Shown: in pieces, positions 8,928 through 11,950 of the stretch
Numbering within the stretch: the stretch's first letter is position 1
Layout: each line of letters starts with the position of its first letter
Assembly: GCA_003024985.2 (NCBI GenBank)
Contig: PXIH01S0004561.1
DNA from: Euperipatoides rowelli
Taxonomy: Eukaryota; Onychophora; Udeonychophora; Euonychophora; Peripatopsidae
Length of the DNA: 11,950 nt
Strand: one strand, 5' to 3'
Notes under the pieces: generated by a model
Database searches by the model: none
What the model saw: only the letters and a program-made list of their open reading frames with translations
What the model was told of the DNA's origin: nothing
Position numbers and translations under genes: made by a program

Positions 8928-9245
8928 ACATGTTATGAACTTTTAGAGGTTGTGTTTTACTAAAATAAAATCCATCTAATTATTGAAATATTTAAAAATC
9001 ATAGTAACACTTTCTATATTATGTTATTAGATTTTAAATTAATTGTTTCATGCTAATTACTCGCTAATTATGATTGCTTATGAAATTATATACAGTACCG
9101 GTATATATGGCATTAGATTTGCAATATTTTGTATATATTTATGGTATATTATATGAGTGGATTTAAGGAGACGTTTTAGTTCTTGATTTCTGATAAAGAT
9201 ATTTTATGTAGTGTTATGTCGGCATCCTTTATAGGTGGGGTTAAT
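8928..9245 (-). repeat. Foldback element, right outer block and terminal inverted repeat
   Basis: It begins with the inverted block (8928-9002), followed by the unique outer terminal repeat (9003-9245) complementary to 5670-5944. The end, CCTTTATAGGTGGGGTTAAT, pairs with the left tip. Sequence outside it (AGCAGATAGAATACAGCG) is not shared with the left flank. Confidence 0.85.
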
Positions 9246-9249
9246 AGCA

Positions 9250-9600
9250 GATAGAATACAGCGTTTCCAGCGCGGTCATGCGCAGTATGTCATTTTTGGT
9301 ACTTCCTGTTTAGGTTCAAGGTCAAATTTCTAGCGCAGGCATATGCAGTACACCACTTTTGGTACTGGTTCAAGGTCAAATTTCTAGTGCAGTCATGTGC
9401 AATAGATGATTTTTGGTACTTCCTGTCTAGGTTCCAACGCAGTCATAGACAATAGGAAATTTTTGGTACTTCCTGTCTAGGTTCAAGGACAGTCAAGGTC
9501 AAGGCTCCAGCACAGTCATGTACAGTAGACCACTTGTTGTACTTCCTGTCTAGGTTCCAACACAGTCATGCTCAGTACGTATAGATATTCCAGGACACAT
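9250..9600 (+). repeat. Minisatellite 5' of copy B, units of about 50-65 bp
   Basis: About six imperfect units follow the scheme TTC(C/T)AGCGCAGTCATGNNCAGTA, then a variable linker, TTTTGGTACTTCCTGTCTAGG and TTCAAGGTCAAA. ACTTCCTG (ETS-type core) is at 9301, 9418, 9468 and 9541. TCAAGGTCA (monomeric nuclear-receptor site of the FTZ-F1/ERR kind) is exact at 9316, 9370 and 9493. Copy A has a shorter relative at 450-640 that lacks these two words. It is either a tandem expansion with fortuitous sites or a regulatory array; the sequence alone cannot tell. Confidence 0.8.
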
Positions 9601-9630
9601 TACCCACAATTCAAGAGGGGGGTCCACAAT

Positions 9631-9644
9631 CCAAGATGGCGGCC
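9631..9644 (+). promoter_or_regulatory. YY1-like site CCAAGATGGCGGCC
   Basis: CCAAGATGGCGGCC contains the AAGATGGCGGC consensus bound by YY1 proteins. In copy A the matching place (near 665) reads CCAAGATGGTCAACC, so the GGCGGC half is lost there. Occupancy is inferred from the motif only. Confidence 0.4.
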
Positions 9645-10464
9645 AAAAAATTTTTTTAATTTTTTTTTTTTTGGATTTTATTATAAATTGATTTTTGTTA
9701 TGTCTTAGTAGTGTAAAATATAAATATGAAACTATAAGATTATATCTTAAAAGATGTGGAAGCTAGAGGGAAGTAAATAACCAAAAAATTTATTAAGCAT
9801 TCAATTCACTTGAAATTTTAGAAGTAGTTTAAGATAGATAATTAAACAATAAAAATAAAATTAGAACCCCCATAAATTATTTATTATGAGTGTTATTAAT
9901 AGCATAATATTTGAAAATTAAGGCCTCAGCCATAACGTTCACGAACATATTCATTTTTAAGGTACTAAATTTATAATTAAATGCATGTCTAGATAAAGAA
10001 TATTTTAATTAGTTAAAATATAAATTTTAATTAGTTGAAATATAAATTTTCATATACATTACATTATTAAAAATTAATTTGTAGCATACATTAAAGAATA
10101 ATAAGGCCATATTCAGTATATACGATCTACTGCGCTGAGTAGAGCGTGAATCCGCATCGTAATACATTTGATCGATTTTTATTGATTTTAAGTATTTTCT
10201 TATGAAATATGAATAAAGAAAGCAGGCAGGTTACAGAGCAATAGACCTACTACAAGTTATACTATAAGAGATAGTAGATAGCTTTTATTCGGGGGTAATT
10301 GTTACTTATTGCATCCTGTTTCTAGGCACTCACATTACCTCTAGTTATTTTAGATACATTCAAACATCAGTTTTTAGACTATAATTAAATTAAAAACCAC
10401 ACTTCGTTTTATTAGGGGGTAAATTGTAATTACTCAGAGTATAAGTTTATAGGAGGATTGGATT

Positions 10465-10985
10465 ATTAGAAGCTGTGATATAAAATCAAACAGAAGAAAT
10501 TAAACAAATGCTGTTTTTCACAGAATTTTTATATCTTTTATGTAAAAAGTCTACCAAAGACTTATACAGAGATACTATAAATAAATAAATAAACATAAAG
10601 TACCGAACATGCTCACCACCAGCATATTTGATCGTTTATTTAATTATTTTAATTTTTTAATACATAACATGGCTTAGTATACTAATATTACTTACTCATT
10701 AAATAAATAAATAAATACATTTTGATCAACATAAATAATGGTCGAAAGGAGTACCTAAAGCTTGCTAAAGAGAAGCTGGCTAGGTAGAGAGACACATTTA
10801 ATATTCACGCTAAAAAACTAGACAAAAATGGCTGATATTTTACCGCAACATTTGAATATCTATTTCAATTAGTTATAGACTAGTACACTTACATTAAATT
10901 TAATTTGAAGCTGTATTTTGTTTTAAAAAAACTATCTAATCAAGATATAAATTGAGCGTATAGAATTAAAGTATTTATAATTGAA
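10465..10985. other. Extra segment in copy B, about 0.5 kb
   Basis: After GGATTGGATTATTAG (10456) the alignment to copy A (GATTGGATTGATA near 1611) breaks and resumes around 10990. The segment is AT-rich, with ATAAATAAATAAATAAA-type runs at 10580 and 10704, and has no ORF, inverted repeats or clear target duplication that I can see. It is either an insertion in B or a deletion in A. Confidence 0.45.
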
Positions 10986-11356
10986 TTTAGAACACCAAAA
11001 CACACGATTTGCTAACATGAAGTCCGATGTCAACAGAGCATTTTACATACACACACGGTAATGTTGTAACATTATTCTAGTTATTGATCCCTTTTTCTAA
11101 TACAATTAAATAATAAAAATATTAAATAATTTTTAGCTAGAATCTAAATATTATTTTATCTAGTTGGGATTTATATTAAAAATTATTAAACGTATACGGT
11201 ACTTATATTACAGAAAATTTTATTAGTAGCCTACGGTACTAAGATTACATGTAAAAAAAATTATGTTAGGCTACCGTTTAATGATCAAAGCATTTCAATA
11301 ACTTTATTAATAATGAAGCATATGTGGTGCAATGGAAACTACTAACCTTGTATATA

Positions 11357-11419
11357 TGTGTGTGTGTGTGTGTGCGCTGTACACTGAATCCCAACATAAA
11401 ATTAAAAAAAAAAAAAAAA
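11357..11419 (+). repeat. (TG)9 microsatellite and A16 tract
   Basis: TG is repeated nine times at 11357-11374, and a run of 16 A lies at 11404-11419. Copy A has an interrupted TG tract at the matching place (2077-2091), so the microsatellite predates the duplication. Confidence 0.9.
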
Positions 11420-11439
11420 GAAATAAAGATAGTTTTCTT

Positions 11440-11635
11440 ATTGGTTAGATCTATTTCATCCTTAATATACATTATTAGGAGCAAACAACTTCCGGGGGGA
11501 AAATATACGAACCAATCAAATTACATCTTAATTTTGATTGGGTAAAAAACACAGGCTGCTTGAAGTGATTACTGATTGGCTCAAAATGTGCAGGAGGGGA
11601 TTTTATTGGATAAAAAAAACACAAAATTCAATTGG
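11440..11635 (+). promoter_or_regulatory. Dense CCAAT-box cluster (proximal promoter)
   Basis: CCAAT occurs on the + strand at 11512-11516 and as ATTGG at 11440-11444, 11537-11541, 11575-11579, 11605-11609 and 11631-11635. The last five fall within 125 bp, spaced about 25-40 bp, and end about 75 bp upstream of the predicted start site, the classic position for NF-Y. A seventh ATTGG is in the first exon (11730-11734). Such density is far above what a single promoter needs and suggests a strongly expressed or NF-Y dependent gene. Confidence 0.65.
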
Positions 11636-11680
11636 TTAAGCTCAAAAATTCGAACGGGGCATTTCAAGCCGAGCCTACAA

Positions 11681-11714
11681 TATAAAAGCTTGAGCAAATC
11701 AAAAAAAGTCAATT
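11681..11714 (+). promoter_or_regulatory. Core promoter: TATAAAAG and initiator
   Basis: TATAAAAG at 11681-11688 is a near-ideal TATA box. TCAATT at 11709-11714 fits a YYANWYY-type initiator, with its A (11711) 30 bp from the first T of the TATA box. Together with the CCAAT cluster upstream and a splice donor 141 nt downstream, this is the best-supported promoter in the window. Confidence 0.7.
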
Positions 11715-11851
11715 GCTTGCTGATTCACTATTGGGCCATCTAGCCAACTTCACTGCTGAGAATTTTACCTGCTGCCAAAATCCGCCATTGCTACCAAGTT
11801 TACCGTTACTGACTTTGCCATTTTGCTGACGTTTGAAGGCTTCAATAAAAC
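11711..11851 (+). other. Putative non-coding first exon (5' UTR) of a gene beyond the window
   Basis: The predicted transcript start at 11711 leads into about 141 nt that is less AT-rich than the surroundings and contains no ATG in any frame, as expected for an untranslated leader. It ends at AAAAC|GTAAGTTT, with GT at 11852-11853 and a full GTAAGT donor. An AATAAA (11844-11849) overlaps the exon end just before the donor. The protein product is unknown, because translation would begin in a later exon. I do not recognise the leader sequence. Confidence 0.6.
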
Positions 11852-11950
11852 GTAAGTTTCTTCATATTATTTTTCTCTAATATTATTTTTTAAACTTATA
11901 AACTTGGGTATGAAATATATATAGCCTATAACATAAAATATTTAGACTAG
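11852..11950 (+). other. Start of the putative first intron
   Basis: Sequence after the GTAAGT donor turns sharply AT-rich (TTATTTTTCTCTAATATTA and similar), as expected for an intron in this genome. No acceptor is reached before the window ends. Confidence 0.5.

Larger units (their letters stand above)
5670..9245. mobile_element. Large foldback (palindromic) element with a nested LINE
   Basis: The outer left sequence ATTAATCCCACCTATAAAGG (5670-5689) and the reverse complement of the right end (ATTAACCCCACCTATAAAGG, 9226-9245) match except at one position, and the pairing continues inward through long arms. Removing the LINE (6184-7915) leaves about 1.84 kb that is palindromic around 8429/8430 (TAGATCTA, 8426-8433), so the arms meet without a spacer. 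Arms comprise a unique outer part, then minisatellite units and repeats of a block of about 65 bp. It encodes no transposase and so would be a non-autonomous, foldback-type element. A TAG at 5345-5347 and 9245-9247 could be a 3-bp target duplication, but the boundary is uncertain because a MITE sits at the left tip. Confidence 0.85.
9560..11395 (+). repeat. Copy B of the long diverged direct duplication (partner about 455-2115)
   Basis: Copy B is collinear with copy A through the anchors listed there. It lacks about 80 bp present in A near 1415-1500 and has about 500 extra bp at roughly 10465-10985. Homology ends shortly after the TG microsatellite, near TGAATCC at 11386 (2119 in A). No ORF is supported. 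Its position directly upstream of the CCAAT/TATA promoter makes a distal regulatory role possible, but copy A is not followed by an equivalent promoter. Confidence 0.8.

Noticed and set aside
9311-9380. GGTTCAAGGTC words as a tRNA B box or SINE promoter
   Set aside because: They depart from the GGTTCRANYCC consensus at the key 3' positions, and no A box or tRNA fold lies at the right distance upstream.
455-11395. Copies A and B as two LTRs of a retroelement
   Set aside because: The copies are strongly diverged and lack TG...CA ends, primer-binding site and polypurine tract, and no gag/pol of LTR type lies between; the reverse transcriptase present is of LINE type and in opposite orientation.
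11278-11545. Short open frames on both strands around the TG microsatellite
   Set aside because: They are created by the microsatellite and poly(A) tract (VCVCV, HTHTH, KKKKK runs) and overlap the promoter region.

Overview
This is an AT-rich, gene-poor stretch of a eukaryotic, almost certainly animal, nuclear genome. The signs are non-LTR retrotransposon remains with animal-type ORF2 tails, inverted-repeat DNA elements, microsatellites and TATA/initiator promoters with CCAAT boxes. The TCATTC initiator at 5247 would fit an arthropod or other invertebrate, but the species cannot be fixed from the sequence. No intact protein-coding gene is visible. The best genic signal is a promoter plus a non-coding first exon at the right edge (11440-11851, + strand), whose coding exons would lie beyond the window.

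Layout, left to right. 1-449 is featureless. About 450-2115 (copy A) and about 9560-11395 (copy B) are diverged, collinear, same-orientation copies of one non-coding segment; each begins near a short minisatellite and ends at a TG-rich tract. Between them lie: a weak GC-richer island (2110-2290); a worn LINE ORF2 tail on the minus strand (2561-2727); a patch that may be decayed coding sequence (3586-4135); a run of 19 G (4322-4340); a second candidate promoter (CCAAT/E-box cluster 4936-5051, TATA 5221, initiator 5247); a small inverted-repeat MITE (5355-5669); and a large foldback element (5670-9245).

The foldback element is the most striking object. Without its insert it is a palindrome of about 1.84 kb whose arms meet at 8429/8430 with essentially no spacer. 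Each arm has a unique outer part of about 0.25-0.3 kb and an inner, T-rich minisatellite punctuated by a conserved block of about 65 bp. A 5'-truncated, frameshifted LINE (6184-7915, minus strand) sits in the left arm, and a second copy of the same repeat at 8106-8150 shows what the unfilled site looked like. The MITE sits at the outer tip of the left arm, flanked by a short repeat of the foldback terminus. The implied order is: duplication of the A/B segment, arrival of the foldback between the copies, then nested LINE and MITE insertions; the relative order of the last two is unknown.

The right edge reads as the start of a transcription unit: seven CCAAT boxes, a TATA box, an initiator 30 bp downstream, an ATG-free first exon of about 141 nt and a consensus splice donor. 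Copy B lies directly upstream and may contribute distal regulation. Its 5' minisatellite (9250-9600) is rich in ETS-like and nuclear-receptor-like half sites and is followed by a YY1-like site.
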